DNA from: Laribacter hongkongensis DSM 14985
Lineage (GTDB): Bacteria > Pseudomonadota > Gammaproteobacteria > Burkholderiales > Aquaspirillaceae
NCBI RefSeq assembly: GCF_000423285.1
Contig: NZ_AUHR01000001.1
Span: 62,001-126,000 of the forward strand
Length of the DNA stretch: 64,000 bases
Direction: 5' to 3'
The notes beneath the pieces were generated by a model that had not been told where the DNA came from, ran no database searches, and was given only the letters and a program-made list of their open reading frames with translations. Of the stretch, positions 1-9,073 are shown one piece after another (positions within the stretch are counted from its first letter, which is position 1; every line of letters begins with the position of its first letter). The translations under genes and the position numbers were made by a program.

Positions 1-722
1 GCAAGTCATTCATTTTTCACGGCCAGAGTTCGTCATTCAGCCGCCCGCGCGATGGTGCAGGTTTCTGGTTCTGGCAATTGACCGGGCTCACCCTCCTGGG
101 GGTGGGCAGCTTCCTGCTCTGGCAGGACAACCGGCTGGACCAGTGGCTGGCCGGTCTGGCCTATGCGCCGGAACTCGGCCGCTTTCCGCTCAAGGACAGC
201 ATCTGGCTGGAACGCCTGGGACACACCTGGCTCAAGAACCTGATCTACGTCGGCGTGCTGGTCACGCTGGTCGTGGCATTGCGGCCCGGCACGCTGCTGT
301 TCCGCCGCCGCCAGGCCTGGCTGGCACTGGCCGGCATGGCGCTGGCAACATTGGTCGTGTCCTGGCTCAAGCGCAACAGCATTCACCATTGCCCGTGGGA
401 CATCAGCGAGTACGGCGGCTTTGCCCCCATCCTGCCGCTGTTTGCCGGCCTGCCGGACGGCATCGCTCCCGGACGCTGCTTTCCTGGCGGCCATGCCTCG
501 GTCGGCTTCGGCATGCTGTCGTACGCCTTTGCCGCCCATGCCGGCGGCAGCCGCCATACCTTCTGGATCACTACCGGCGTACTGGCGACCGGCGTGTTTG
601 CCAGCACGGTGCAGATGCTGCGCGGGGCGCATTTCCTCAGCCACCAGCTCTGGACCCTGTGGTGGTGCTGGGCGGTGTGTCTGGCCGTTTACGGCCTGTT
701 CCGCTGGCGCAGCTGGATCTGA
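1..722 (+). CDS. PAP2-family membrane phosphatase, 5' end outside window
   Basis: Membrane phosphatase of the PAP2 superfamily, probably acting on a lipid phosphate or pyrophosphate on the periplasmic side. The frame is open to the left edge with no ATG or GTG before the first membrane segment, so the true start probably lies upstream; TTG at 78 is the only internal option. Four to five hydrophobic segments are visible. The three superfamily motifs are recognisable but degenerate: KRNSxxHCPWD, then FPGGHAS (the PSGH equivalent), then RGAHFLSHQLW (the SRxxxxxHxxxD equivalent). Substrate cannot be told from sequence. It converges on the HD-GYP gene with 28 bases between stop codons and no clear terminator. 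Confidence 0.8.
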   Translation, partial: KSFIFHGQSSSFSRPRDGAGFWFWQLTGLTLLGVGSFLLWQDNRLDQWLAGLAYAPELGRFPLKDSIWLERLGHTWLKNLIYVGVLVTLVVALRPGTLLFRRRQAWLALAGMALATLVVSWLKRNSIHHCPWDISEYGGFAPILPLFAGLPDGIAPGRCFPGGHASVGFGMLSYAFAAHAGGSRHTFWITTGVLATGVFASTVQMLRGAHFLSHQLWTLWWCWAVCLAVYGLFRWRSWI

Positions 723-750
723 AACAAAGCGGTCAAGGACCTGGCTGCCA

Positions 751-1977
751 TCAGCCGGGGTCGCCCACCAGCCATTCCAGCGGGTCGATTCCGAGCCGGG
801 CACCGTCCTCGTGCCCGCAGATGGCGTCGCCACCGCCGCTGCCCAGCGGGCGTGACAGGTCCAGCCGGTAGGGCGTCATCCGTCCGCGCTTCGGGTCGGC
901 GATCACCTTCACCACGGGAGTCAGCAGATTGCTGCTGTCGTGCTCGATCACGACTGCCAGCCGCCCGCTTTCAAGCCGTACGAGGCTGCCGACCGGATAA
1001 ATGCCGATGGTGCGCAGGAACACGCCGACCAGCGGACGGCTGAAATAAAAGCGCGACCACTCGTAAATGCGCCGCAGTGCTTCGGTCGGTGCCATGCCCC
1101 GGTGGTAGCAGCGGTCCGAGGTCAGGGCATCGTAGACGTCGACAATCGCCGCCATCTGGCCAAAGCGTGAAATCCGGTCACCGGCTGCACCCTGTGGATA
1201 GCCGCTGCCGTCGTGCCGCTCATGGTGTTCGCCGGCGATGCGGATCACGATCGGATCAATGCACGGCATGGTTTCCAGGATGCCGATACCTTCATCGACG
1301 TGCGTCTGCATGATGGCGTACTCGGCATCGCTCAGGCGGCCGGGCTTGGTCAGGATCTCTCCGGGAATGCGCATCTTGCCTACGTCGTGCAGCATGCCGC
1401 CCATGCCGACCGTATGCAGGATGCGGGCATCCGGGTTTTCCAGCTGGCAGAAATTGATCAGGAGCGCGCTGACGCCAATGCAGTGACGGTAGGTGTAGTT
1501 GTCCTTGTCACGGATGCGGCTGAGCGACAGCAAAGCCCCCGGATTGCGCAGGATGGAGCCGGCCACCTCGCTGACCGCCTCGTCCAGCGCATCCAGCACC
1601 AGGGGCTGTCCCTGCCGGACGCCGGACAGGGTATCGGTCACGATGTGCTGGGTTTCGCGGAAGATGCGGCTGGCTGTCTCCCATTCTTCGGCCAGTGCCA
1701 CCCGGTTGGGTACGGCCACGCTGTTGCGTGCCAGCTGGACCAGCTCCTGCTCGTGACGGCGGATTTCTTCCTGCCGGGTCGGCGCATGGGGACAGTCCAG
1801 CCCGAGGCGGGTGTCGATGTCCACCTCCTGGATGCCGTGCGCCACGATGCTGGCAATCTGGCTGTCCTGCCGCAGCAGGAAACGGGAACGCAGGAACGGA
1901 TGATCGAGCCAGTCACAGTTGAGGTCGCAGACAAACATGCCTACCCGCAGGTCCTGAGTCCGAATCCGTTTGATCAT
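751..1977 (-). CDS. HD-GYP domain cyclic-di-GMP phosphodiesterase (DUF3391 N-terminus)
   Basis: 408 residues. Cytosolic HD-GYP phosphodiesterase expected to break down the second messenger cyclic di-GMP and so favour motility over biofilm. Residues 1 to about 140 match the DUF3391 domain often fused to HD-GYP proteins. The catalytic domain follows, with HDVGK at 197-201, HHERHDGSGYP at 251-261 and D-x-YDALTS near 280, so the metal ligands and GYP signature look intact. No membrane segment or receiver domain is visible. I chose the ATG at 1977 because GGAGG sits 5 bases upstream; a longer frame reaches back into polA but has no family match. It lies 91 bases downstream of polA on the same strand. 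Confidence 0.92.
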   Translation of the reverse strand: MIKRIRTQDLRVGMFVCDLNCDWLDHPFLRSRFLLRQDSQIASIVAHGIQEVDIDTRLGLDCPHAPTRQEEIRRHEQELVQLARNSVAVPNRVALAEEWETASRIFRETQHIVTDTLSGVRQGQPLVLDALDEAVSEVAGSILRNPGALLSLSRIRDKDNYTYRHCIGVSALLINFCQLENPDARILHTVGMGGMLHDVGKMRIPGEILTKPGRLSDAEYAIMQTHVDEGIGILETMPCIDPIVIRIAGEHHERHDGSGYPQGAAGDRISRFGQMAAIVDVYDALTSDRCYHRGMAPTEALRRIYEWSRFYFSRPLVGVFLRTIGIYPVGSLVRLESGRLAVVIEHDSSNLLTPVVKVIADPKRGRMTPYRLDLSRPLGSGGGDAICGHEDGARLGIDPLEWLVGDPG

Positions 1978-2068
1978 GCATCCTCCGTCATTGCGTTCCG
2001 CACCCTTGCGAAACGCATACGCCATTGACCTTTCATGAGAAAACAAAATCCGGCCAACTGCAAGTGCC

Positions 2069-4867
2069 TCAGTGCGCGGCGCCCCAGTTGGCTCCGCTGC
2101 CGACCTCGGCCACCAGCGGCACCGCCAGTCCGGCCACGGCGGCCATTTCCTGCGGCAGCGCCGCGCACACCCGCTCGCGCTCGGCCTCCGGCACCTCCAG
2201 CACCAGTTCATCGTGCACCTGCATGATCAGCCGGCTGGCCAGCTGCTCGCGTTGCAGCCAGTCGGCCACGCGGATCATGGCAAGCTTGATGAGATCAGCC
2301 GCCGTACCCTGCATCGGCGCATTGATGGCCGCGCGTTCAGCGCCGGCACGGCGGGCAGCGTTGCTGGAGCGGATTTCCGGCAGGTAGAGCCGGCGGCCGA
2401 ATACCGTTTCGACCCAGCCCTGCTCGCGCGCGGCTTCACGGGTGCGTTGCATGTAGTCCTGCACGCCGGGGTAGCGGGCAAAGTAGCGTTCGATAAAGGT
2501 CTGCGCTGCCTTGTTGTCGATTTCCAGGCTCTTGGCCAGACCAAAGGCGCTCATGCCGTAGATCAGGCCGAAGTTGATGGTCTTGGCATAGCGGCGCTGC
2601 TCGGCGCTGACGGCCTCCAGCGGCACGCCGAACACCTCGCTGGCGGTGGCGCGGTGGATGTCGCGTCCCTCGCGGAAGGCGGCGATCAGCCCGGCATCGC
2701 CGGACAGATGTGCCATGATGCGCAGCTCGATCTGCGAATAGTCGGCCGACACGATGCAGCTGCCCGCCGGCGCCACGAAGGCCTCGCGCACCCGGCGCCC
2801 TTCGTCGGTGCGGATGGGGATGTTCTGCAGGTTGGGATCGCTGGACGCCAGCCGGCCGGTCACCACTGAGGCCTGCGAATAGTGCGTGTGCACCCGGCCG
2901 GTGTCCGGGTTGATCATCGCCGGCAGCTTGTCGGTATAGGTGGACTTGAGCTTGGCCAGCCCGCGGTAGCGCAGCAGCGCTTTGGGCAGCGGGTAATCCT
3001 CGGCCAGCTTTTCCAGCACCGATTCGTCGGTCGAATAGCCGCCGCTGGCGGTTTTCTTCACGCCCTTGGTGTCGATGGCCAGCTTGTTGAACAGGATGTC
3101 GGACAGCTGTTTGGGCGAATTGAGGTTGAAGGGCTGGCCGGCCAGTTCGTAGACCTCGGCCTCGATCGCCAGCATTTCCTCGCCCAGCACCTGGCTCTGC
3201 CGCGCCAGTTCGGCGCGGTCGATCAGCACGCCGGTGCGCTCCATGGCAAACAGCACCGCCGCCGTCGGCAGCTCGATGCTGCGGTAGAGCGTGTCGCGCG
3301 CGCCGTCCAGCTTGCCGGCCAGCACGTCACGCAGGCGCAGAGTCACGTCGGCATCTTCGGCGGCGTAGCGGGTGGCGGTGTCGAGATCGACTTCGGCAAA
3401 GCCGATCTGGCGTGCGCCCTTGCCGCAGATGTCTTCGTACTTGATGGTAGTTAGCCCCAGCTCGCGCTCGGCCATGGCGTCCATGTTGTGGCGCTCGTGG
3501 CTGGCCAGCACGTAATCCATCAGCATGGTGTCGTCGGCCACCCCCGCCAGCCGGATGCCGTGGTTGGCCAGCACGTGGCGGTCGTAATTGGCGTTTTGCA
3601 GCACTTTGGCCGCCGCCGGGTTTTCCAGCCACGGCTTGAGTTGCGCCAGCACGCGGTCCCGGTCGAGCTGGGTTTCGACACCGGGGGCGACATGCGCCAG
3701 CGGCACGTAGGCGGCCTCGCCCGGCGTGACGGCAAAACTGACCCCGACAATGCGCGCCTGCATCGGGTCGAGGCTGTCGGTTTCGGTATCGAAGGCGGCG
3801 CGCGGCGCCGCGGCCAGCCGCGCCAGCCAGTCGGCCAGCGCAGCCTCGGTCAGCACGGTCTGGTAGCGGGCTTCGGCGGTGGGAGTGACCAGCGCAGGCG
3901 AAGCCGCTGCGGGAGCGGTGGGCGTGTCAGTTGCGGCCGGGGCGGCAGCGAACAGATCGTCTGCAACGGCCTCCGGACGGGTGGGCGCGACCGGCTCCGT
4001 CAGGGCGGTGCCGTCACCGTATTCCTTCAGCCAGGTGCGGAACCCCAGTTCGCGGCACAGTACGCTCATGGCCGGGCGGTCCACCGCCGGGCGCAGCAGG
4101 CTGTCGAAGCCCTGCGGCAGTTCGGTGGCGAGATCCACGTCGGTCTTGATGGTGACGAGCTGGCGCGACAGCGGCAGCCACGCCAGCGCGGTGCGCAGGT
4201 TCTCGCCCACCTTGCCGCCGACTTCATTGGCCTGCGCCATCAGGGTGTCGAGGTCGCCGTAATTTTCCAGCCACTTCACGGCGGTCTTGGGGCCGCACTT
4301 GTCGACGCCGGGCACGTTGTCGACCTTGTCGCCGGTGAGGGTCAGGTAATCGATGATGCGTGCCGGCGGCACACCGAACTTGCCGGCCACACCGGCTTCG
4401 TCGAGCCATTCTTCGGTCATGGTGTTGACGAGCTTCACCTGCGGGGTGACGAGCTGCGCCATGTCCTTGTCGCCGGTGGAGATCACCACCTGAAAGCCGG
4501 CCGCAGCGGCATTTTTCGCCAGCGTGCCGATGACGTCGTCGGCTTCGACGCCGTCGACCATCAGGAGCGGCCAGCCCAGGGCGCGCACGGCGGCATGTAC
4601 CGGCGCGATCTGCTGGCGCAGGTCGTCGGGCATGGGTGGCCGGTGGGCCTTGTAGGCCGGGTAGAGGTCGTCGCGGAAGGTCTTGCCTTTGGCGTCGAAT
4701 ATGCACGCGCTATAATCGGCTGCCACTTCCCGCTCCAGACGCCGCAACATGTTGATCATGCCGTAGACGGCGCCTGTCGGCGCACCGTCAGGCGAACGCA
4801 GATCAGGCATCGCGTGGAATGCGCGATACAGATAGGAAGAGCCGTCGATCAGCAACAGGGTTTTCAT
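2069..4867 (-). CDS. polA: DNA polymerase I
   Basis: 932 residues, the usual length for PolA. It fills gaps and removes RNA primers in replication and repair. The N-terminal 5'-3' exonuclease (about 1-290) opens with LLIDGSSYLYRAFHA. A proline/alanine-rich linker leads to a 3'-5' proofreading domain with FDTETD near residue 358, so proofreading looks active. The polymerase domain carries DYSQIELR near 708, RRYAKTINFGLIYGMS in the O helix and HDELVLEVP near 884. An in-frame TTG directly precedes the ATG; I take the ATG. The start lies only 15 bases from the divergent LOG-family start, so each promoter must lie in or next to the other gene's 5' end. Confidence 0.97.
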   Translation of the reverse strand: MKTLLLIDGSSYLYRAFHAMPDLRSPDGAPTGAVYGMINMLRRLEREVAADYSACIFDAKGKTFRDDLYPAYKAHRPPMPDDLRQQIAPVHAAVRALGWPLLMVDGVEADDVIGTLAKNAAAAGFQVVISTGDKDMAQLVTPQVKLVNTMTEEWLDEAGVAGKFGVPPARIIDYLTLTGDKVDNVPGVDKCGPKTAVKWLENYGDLDTLMAQANEVGGKVGENLRTALAWLPLSRQLVTIKTDVDLATELPQGFDSLLRPAVDRPAMSVLCRELGFRTWLKEYGDGTALTEPVAPTRPEAVADDLFAAAPAATDTPTAPAAASPALVTPTAEARYQTVLTEAALADWLARLAAAPRAAFDTETDSLDPMQARIVGVSFAVTPGEAAYVPLAHVAPGVETQLDRDRVLAQLKPWLENPAAAKVLQNANYDRHVLANHGIRLAGVADDTMLMDYVLASHERHNMDAMAERELGLTTIKYEDICGKGARQIGFAEVDLDTATRYAAEDADVTLRLRDVLAGKLDGARDTLYRSIELPTAAVLFAMERTGVLIDRAELARQSQVLGEEMLAIEAEVYELAGQPFNLNSPKQLSDILFNKLAIDTKGVKKTASGGYSTDESVLEKLAEDYPLPKALLRYRGLAKLKSTYTDKLPAMINPDTGRVHTHYSQASVVTGRLASSDPNLQNIPIRTDEGRRVREAFVAPAGSCIVSADYSQIELRIMAHLSGDAGLIAAFREGRDIHRATASEVFGVPLEAVSAEQRRYAKTINFGLIYGMSAFGLAKSLEIDNKAAQTFIERYFARYPGVQDYMQRTREAAREQGWVETVFGRRLYLPEIRSSNAARRAGAERAAINAPMQGTAADLIKLAMIRVADWLQREQLASRLIMQVHDELVLEVPEAERERVCAALPQEMAAVAGLAVPLVAEVGSGANWGAAH

Positions 4868-4882
4868 CAAGGAATTCCGGCA

Positions 4883-5611
4883 ATGAGCGCGTCAGACAAA
4901 ATCCCGCCCGCCAGCAACCAGTACGAGGTGATGCAGCGTTTTCGCGCGCGGGAGTCGTGGCATGTGTTGAAAATCATGGCGGAATTTGTCGAGTCCGCCG
5001 AAGAACTGCTGGGCATCGAGCCCGCCGTCAGCATTTTTGGCAGCGCGCGCACGGCGCGCGATCACGACGATTATAAGCTGACCGAAGATATTGCCCGCCG
5101 CCTTTCCGATGCCGGTTTTGCGGTGATTTCCGGTGGCGGACCCGGCATCATGGAAGCGGCCAACAAAGGGGCTTTTTACGGTCCGGCGCCCTCGGTCGGC
5201 CTCAACATCGAATTGCCGCACGAACAGGTCAACAATCCCTATCAGGACATTTCGCTGAAATTCAGCCACTTTTTCTCGCGCAAGGTGATGTTCGTCAAAC
5301 ATGCCTGTGCTTATGTGGTGATGCCCGGCGGATTTGGTACGCTGGACGAACTGTTCGAGGCCCTGACGCTGGTGCAGACCGGCAAGAGCCGGCGCATTCC
5401 GATCATCCTGGTCGGCAGCCGGTTCTGGCAGGGCCTGCTGGACTGGTTTTCCGACCAGCTGGTCGGCCGGGGCTACATCAATCCGGAGGATCTGGACCTG
5501 ATCTGCCTGACCGACGACCCGGCTGCGGTGGTCAGTGCCATTTTCAACCATTACGAAACGCGCGGGTTCACGGCTTCGCCGGAAGAACGCGAGCGTCTGC
5601 TCAATCTCTAA
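4883..5611 (+). CDS. LOG-family protein (TIGR00730), possible nucleoside 5'-monophosphate phosphoribohydrolase
   Basis: 242 residues with a Rossmann-like fold of the LOG family. Characterised members hydrolyse nucleoside or cytokinin 5'-monophosphates, and many are mislabelled lysine decarboxylase. The diagnostic motif PGGFGTLDE is present near residue 148, and SGGGPGIMEAAN near 82 matches the nucleotide-binding loop. The preceding FGSARTARD is also typical. No signal peptide. AAGGA precedes the ATG by about 9 bases. It is divergent from polA and runs towards the DUF2782 gene 18 bases downstream, so the two are probably co-transcribed with thrB. The exact substrate is unknown. Confidence 0.85.
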   Translation: MSASDKIPPASNQYEVMQRFRARESWHVLKIMAEFVESAEELLGIEPAVSIFGSARTARDHDDYKLTEDIARRLSDAGFAVISGGGPGIMEAANKGAFYGPAPSVGLNIELPHEQVNNPYQDISLKFSHFFSRKVMFVKHACAYVVMPGGFGTLDELFEALTLVQTGKSRRIPIILVGSRFWQGLLDWFSDQLVGRGYINPEDLDLICLTDDPAAVVSAIFNHYETRGFTASPEERERLLNL

Positions 5612-5629
5612 CGTCATCCAGGAACGTCC

Positions 5630-5974
5630 ATGCGCCCCTCCCTTCTCGCGCTGTCCCTCGCCGCCCTCGTCGCGCTGCCCGCCGTGGCAGCCCAGCCGGC
5701 GCCTGCTGCCGACCCTGCCGGCCTGCCTCCGCCCCCCGTCAACCTGATCGACGACGGCAGCACGGTGGAACCGGACGTGACCATCCGCAAGGACGGCGAC
5801 AACAGGATCGAGGAATACCGTGTCCACGGCAAACTGTACGCCGTCAAGGTCACGCCGCCGGTCGGACCGGCCTATTACCTCTATGACCCGGACGGTTCCG
5901 GTACGCTGCAGCCCTACGACCTGCACGGTGGCGGCAAACTGGTCATCCCGCGCTGGGTGTTGTTCTCGTTCTGA
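5630..5974 (+). CDS. DUF2782 secreted protein
   Basis: 114 residues. A Sec signal peptide (hydrophobic 5-18, AVAAQP cleavage region) is followed by a proline-rich stretch and the DUF2782 core, which reads as a short beta-rich domain with EYRVHGKLYAVKVTPPVGPAYYL and ends WVLFSF. Function is unknown; members commonly sit beside polA and thrB in proteobacteria, as here. The protein should be periplasmic or loosely attached to a membrane. It lies 18 bases after the LOG gene and 11 bases before thrB, so the three likely form one transcript. Confidence 0.8.
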   Translation: MRPSLLALSLAALVALPAVAAQPAPAADPAGLPPPPVNLIDDGSTVEPDVTIRKDGDNRIEEYRVHGKLYAVKVTPPVGPAYYLYDPDGSGTLQPYDLHGGGKLVIPRWVLFSF

Positions 5975-5985
5975 TCCGGGCCGTC

Positions 5986-6927
5986 ATGTCTGTCTATACC
6001 ACCATCACCCCCGATGCCCTGAGCCCGTGGCTGGCGCGCTACAACGTTGGCGAACTGGTCGGGCTCAAGGGCATTGCTGCCGGCATCACCAACACCAACT
6101 ACTTCGTCACCACCACCCGGGGCCGCTTTGTCCTGACCGTGTTCGAAGTGCTCCGGCTGGACGAGCTGCCGTTCTACCTCAACCTGATGCACCATCTGGC
6201 GCGCCATGGCGTGGCGGTCGCCTCGCCGGTCGCAGACCGCAATGACGCATTTGCCAGCCTGCTGGCAGGCAAGCCGGCCTGTCTGGTGCACTGCCTGCCC
6301 GGACAAGACGTCAGCACGCCCGGTGCCGGACAGTGCGCGCAGGTCGGCCAGCAGATGGCCGCCATGCATCAGGCCGGCAACACGTTCGCCATGCGCATGG
6401 ACAACCCGCGCGGCCCGGTCTGGTGGCATGCCACGGCACAGCAGGTCTACGAATACATGGACGCAGCCGATGCCGCGCTGCTGCGCCAGGAACTGGACCT
6501 GCAAGCGGCCCAGCAGCACCTGCACCTGCCGCGCGGCGTGATCCATGCCGACCTGTTCCGCGACAACGTGCTGTTTGACGGCGAACGGATTGCCGGCTTC
6601 ATCGACTTCTACTACGCCTGCAACGACGTGCTGCTGTACGACCTGGCCATTGCCGTCAACGACTGGGCCATGCTGCCCGACGGCGACCTGGACGCCAGTC
6701 GCGCCCGGGCGCTGATCGGCGGCTACCAGAGCGTGCGTCCGCTGACCGAAGCCGAACGGACTGCCTGGCCGCTGATGCTGCGGGCGGCAGCCATCCGGTT
6801 CTGGGTATCGCGCCTGTACGATTTCTACCGGCCTGCCGAGGGCGAACTGACCTTCGCCAAAGACCCCAAGGCATTCCAGCGGGTGATCGAGCATCACCGC
6901 CAGCGCCAGGACTTCTGGCTGGACTAG
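5986..6927 (+). CDS. thrB: homoserine kinase (ThrB, choline-kinase-like type)
   Basis: 313 residues. Phosphorylates L-homoserine with ATP in threonine biosynthesis. This is the aminoglycoside phosphotransferase-like ThrB found in beta- and gamma-proteobacteria, not the GHMP-type enzyme of E. coli. The N-lobe has GITNTNYFV, which contacts nucleotide, the catalytic loop VIHADLFRDNVL is near residue 187, and the metal-binding FIDFYYA is about 20 residues later. The C-terminus is helical and complete. It closes the LOG-DUF2782-thrB run and is followed at once by a strong intrinsic terminator. No other threonine gene is in the window. Confidence 0.95.
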   Translation: MSVYTTITPDALSPWLARYNVGELVGLKGIAAGITNTNYFVTTTRGRFVLTVFEVLRLDELPFYLNLMHHLARHGVAVASPVADRNDAFASLLAGKPACLVHCLPGQDVSTPGAGQCAQVGQQMAAMHQAGNTFAMRMDNPRGPVWWHATAQQVYEYMDAADAALLRQELDLQAAQQHLHLPRGVIHADLFRDNVLFDGERIAGFIDFYYACNDVLLYDLAIAVNDWAMLPDGDLDASRARALIGGYQSVRPLTEAERTAWPLMLRAAAIRFWVSRLYDFYRPAEGELTFAKDPKAFQRVIEHHRQRQDFWLD

Positions 6928-6945
6928 GCCGCCGGCGCAGCCACC

Positions 6946-6982
6946 GCGCACAGCCCCTCCGGGTGCTGTGCGCTTTTTTTTT
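6946..6982 (+). terminator. intrinsic terminator after thrB
   Basis: An 8-bp stem GCGCACAG/CTGTGCGC with a GC-rich loop is followed by eight or more T. It ends the LOG-DUF2782-thrB transcript. Confidence 0.9.
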
Positions 6983-7118
6983 GCATTGTCCCGACAGAAT
7001 CCGCCTGCCGCGCCACGCCCTCAGACAGATGCCCCGCTCCACGCCCGGCCAGCAGCAGAAAATTGCTGCCAGCCGATCATTTCACTGCAATGCAGCATCA
7101 AAAATATGGTCAGGCCAT

Positions 7119-7146
7119 TTGCATCGGCAGAAATTGCCCATAGAAT
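7119..7146 (+). promoter_or_regulatory. candidate sigma-70 promoter of the TRAP operon
   Basis: TTGCAT and TAGAAT are separated by 16 bases, about 80 bases before the dctP GTG start. The rest of the 6983-7228 gap holds no recognisable gene. Confidence 0.45.
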
Positions 7147-7228
7147 GCGCGACAGCCAGATTAATGCATAAACAATAATCTACTGGCACATGCAGTCACA
7201 TGGAATGCAACACAGGAGAACATAGAGA

Positions 7229-8323
7229 GTGGAACGTCGCGCCTTTCTGAAAAAAGCCTCGGTCGCCGGCCTCGCTGCCGGTACCCTGGCCGCCCCCGCC
7301 ATTGCCGCTGCCGAACCGCAGATCCGCTGGCGGCTCGCCTCGAGCTTCCCCAAGAGCCTCGACACCATCTACGGTGGCGCCGAAGACCTGGCCAACCGCG
7401 TCCGCGAGATGACTGACGGCAAGTTCGACATCCGTGTGTTTGCCGGCGGTGAAATCGTCCCCGGCCTGCAGGTGCTGGATGCCGTCAGCAACGGCACGGT
7501 CGAAATCGGCCATTCGTGCAGCTACTACTACGTCGGCAAGAACAAGGCCTTTGCCTTCGACACCTCGCTGCCGTTCGGTCTGACCGCCCGCGAGCAGAAT
7601 GCCTGGATGTATTACGGCGGCGGCGAAAAGCTGATGGCCGAGCTGTTTGACCAGTACAAGATACTGGCCTTGCCGGGCGGCAATACCGGTGCCCAGATGG
7701 GCGGCTGGTTCCGCAAGCCCATTACCTCGCTGGCCGACCTCAAGGGCCTGAAAATGCGCATTCCCGGCATCGGTGGCGAAATCATGGCCAAGCTCGGTGC
7801 CGTGCCGCAGACCCTGTCGGGTGGCGACATCTACCCCTCGCTGGAAAAGGGCACCATCGACGCCGCCGAATGGGTCGGCCCGTATGACGACGAAAAACTC
7901 GGCTTCTACAAGATCGCCAAGTACTACTACTACCCAGGGTTCTGGGAGCCGGGTCCGCAGGTGTCGTTCTATATCGGCAAGGAAGCCTGGGCCAGGCTGC
8001 CCAAGGCCTATCAGGCCGCACTGCGCTGCGCGGCAGCCGAAACCAACGTCAAGATGCTGGCCGACTACGACGCCAAGAACCCGGCAGCGCTGGCCCGCCT
8101 GCTCAAGCAGGGCGTGAAGCTGCAAAAGTATCCGGACGACGTGCTCAAGGGTGCGTTCAAGGCTTCGGAAGAGCTGTACGCAGAAGAATCGGCCAAGAAT
8201 CCGCTCTTCAAGAAGATCTATGCCTCGTGGGCTCCGTTCCGCAACAACGAGGCCCGCTGGATGAGCATTGCCGAAGCCCCGCTGGAACGCTTCATGCAGG
8301 CCAATCCGCTCAAGGTCAAGTAA
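7229..8323 (+). CDS. dctP: TRAP transporter solute-binding protein (DctP family)
   Basis: 364 residues. Periplasmic binding protein that captures the substrate, probably a carboxylate or 2-oxo acid, for the TRAP permease. The N-terminus RRAFLKK plus a hydrophobic stretch ending AIAAA is a twin-arginine-type signal, so it may be exported folded. The mature part has the DctP fold, with GQ/IPGIGGE and EWVGPYDDEKLGF typical of the TakP-like branch. GTG is the start, with AGGAGAA 8 bases upstream. It is followed by an intrinsic terminator and then dctQ and dctM, so binding protein is probably made in excess over the membrane parts. The ligand cannot be named from sequence. Confidence 0.9.
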   Translation: MERRAFLKKASVAGLAAGTLAAPAIAAAEPQIRWRLASSFPKSLDTIYGGAEDLANRVREMTDGKFDIRVFAGGEIVPGLQVLDAVSNGTVEIGHSCSYYYVGKNKAFAFDTSLPFGLTAREQNAWMYYGGGEKLMAELFDQYKILALPGGNTGAQMGGWFRKPITSLADLKGLKMRIPGIGGEIMAKLGAVPQTLSGGDIYPSLEKGTIDAAEWVGPYDDEKLGFYKIAKYYYYPGFWEPGPQVSFYIGKEAWARLPKAYQAALRCAAAETNVKMLADYDAKNPAALARLLKQGVKLQKYPDDVLKGAFKASEELYAEESAKNPLFKKIYASWAPFRNNEARWMSIAEAPLERFMQANPLKVK

Positions 8324-8340
8324 GCCACCGGGCCACTGCA

Positions 8341-8371
8341 CGCGACCACTTTGCCGGTGGTCGCGTTTTTT
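8341..8371 (+). terminator. intercistronic terminator between dctP and dctQ
   Basis: A 9-bp perfect stem CGCGACCAC/GTGGTCGCG with a 7-base loop and six T. Partial read-through would give more binding protein than permease. Confidence 0.85.
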
Positions 8372-8467
8372 GCCTTGCGCCCCGCTGGCACAAAGGTATG
8401 ACCAATTACCCCGATGCGCGCAGGGATGCTACCCACGCTCCTGCGCCCGACGCCTGATGGAATCCCC

Positions 8468-9073
8468 ATGCACTCCGCTCTGTGTCTTTCGCGTCTGATC
8501 GACGCGCTCAACGACAAGGTGGGCCGCCTCCTGATGTGGCTCATCCTGTCCATGACCCTGCTCAGTACCGGCAACGCCCTGATCCGCAAGTTTTTCGACT
8601 ACAGCTCCAACGGCCTGCTCGAAGCGCAGTGGTACATGTTCTCCGCCGTGTTCCTGCTCGGTGGTGCCCATGTGCTGCTGCACAACGAACACATCCGAAT
8701 CGACCTGCTGGCCAGCCGCTACTCACCGCAAACCCGCGCCTGGATCGACATTTTCGGCACGCTGGTGTTCCTCCTGCCGACCGTCACCATGGTGCTGTGG
8801 CTGGCCCTGCCCGGCTTTCTCGAGTCGTTCCGGCTGCAGGAAGTCTCGGCCAACCCGGGCGGCCTGCTGCTGTGGCCGGCCAAGCTGCTGATTCCGGCCG
8901 GCTTCATCCTGCTGCTGTTGCAGGCCGTATCGGAAATCATCAAGCGCATCGCCTTCCTGCTGGGACGCATTGACGACCCGCTGGAAAAGCACGTGCAGCC
9001 GACAGCCGAAGAAAACCTGATCGCCGAACTCAAGCGCCGCGAAGACGCTACCCCCAAGGGAGCCGCTGCATGA
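8468..9073 (+). CDS. dctQ: TRAP transporter small permease (DctQ family)
   Basis: 201 residues, inner membrane, with four predicted transmembrane helices. It pairs with the large permease and is needed for sodium-coupled TRAP uptake. Family features include EAQWYMFSAVFLLGGAHVLLHNEHIRIDLL, the usual helix 2-3 region, and a hydrophilic C-terminal tail after the last helix. I chose the ATG at 8468 over an upstream in-frame ATG at 8414, which would add an unlikely basic/proline leader. Its stop overlaps the dctM start by 4 bases (ATGA), indicating translational coupling. Confidence 0.9.
   Translation: MHSALCLSRLIDALNDKVGRLLMWLILSMTLLSTGNALIRKFFDYSSNGLLEAQWYMFSAVFLLGGAHVLLHNEHIRIDLLASRYSPQTRAWIDIFGTLVFLLPTVTMVLWLALPGFLESFRLQEVSANPGGLLLWPAKLLIPAGFILLLLQAVSEIIKRIAFLLGRIDDPLEKHVQPTAEENLIAELKRREDATPKGAAA

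Noticed and set aside
7108-7124. Sigma-54-like TGG...TTGC before dctP
   Set aside because: The GG-to-GC spacing is one base too long; a sigma-70 pair fits better.
7177-7191. A 15-base sequence (AATCTACTGGCACAT) repeated at 31546-31560
   Set aside because: An exact 15-base repeat is expected by chance in a 64-kb window, and the flanks differ.
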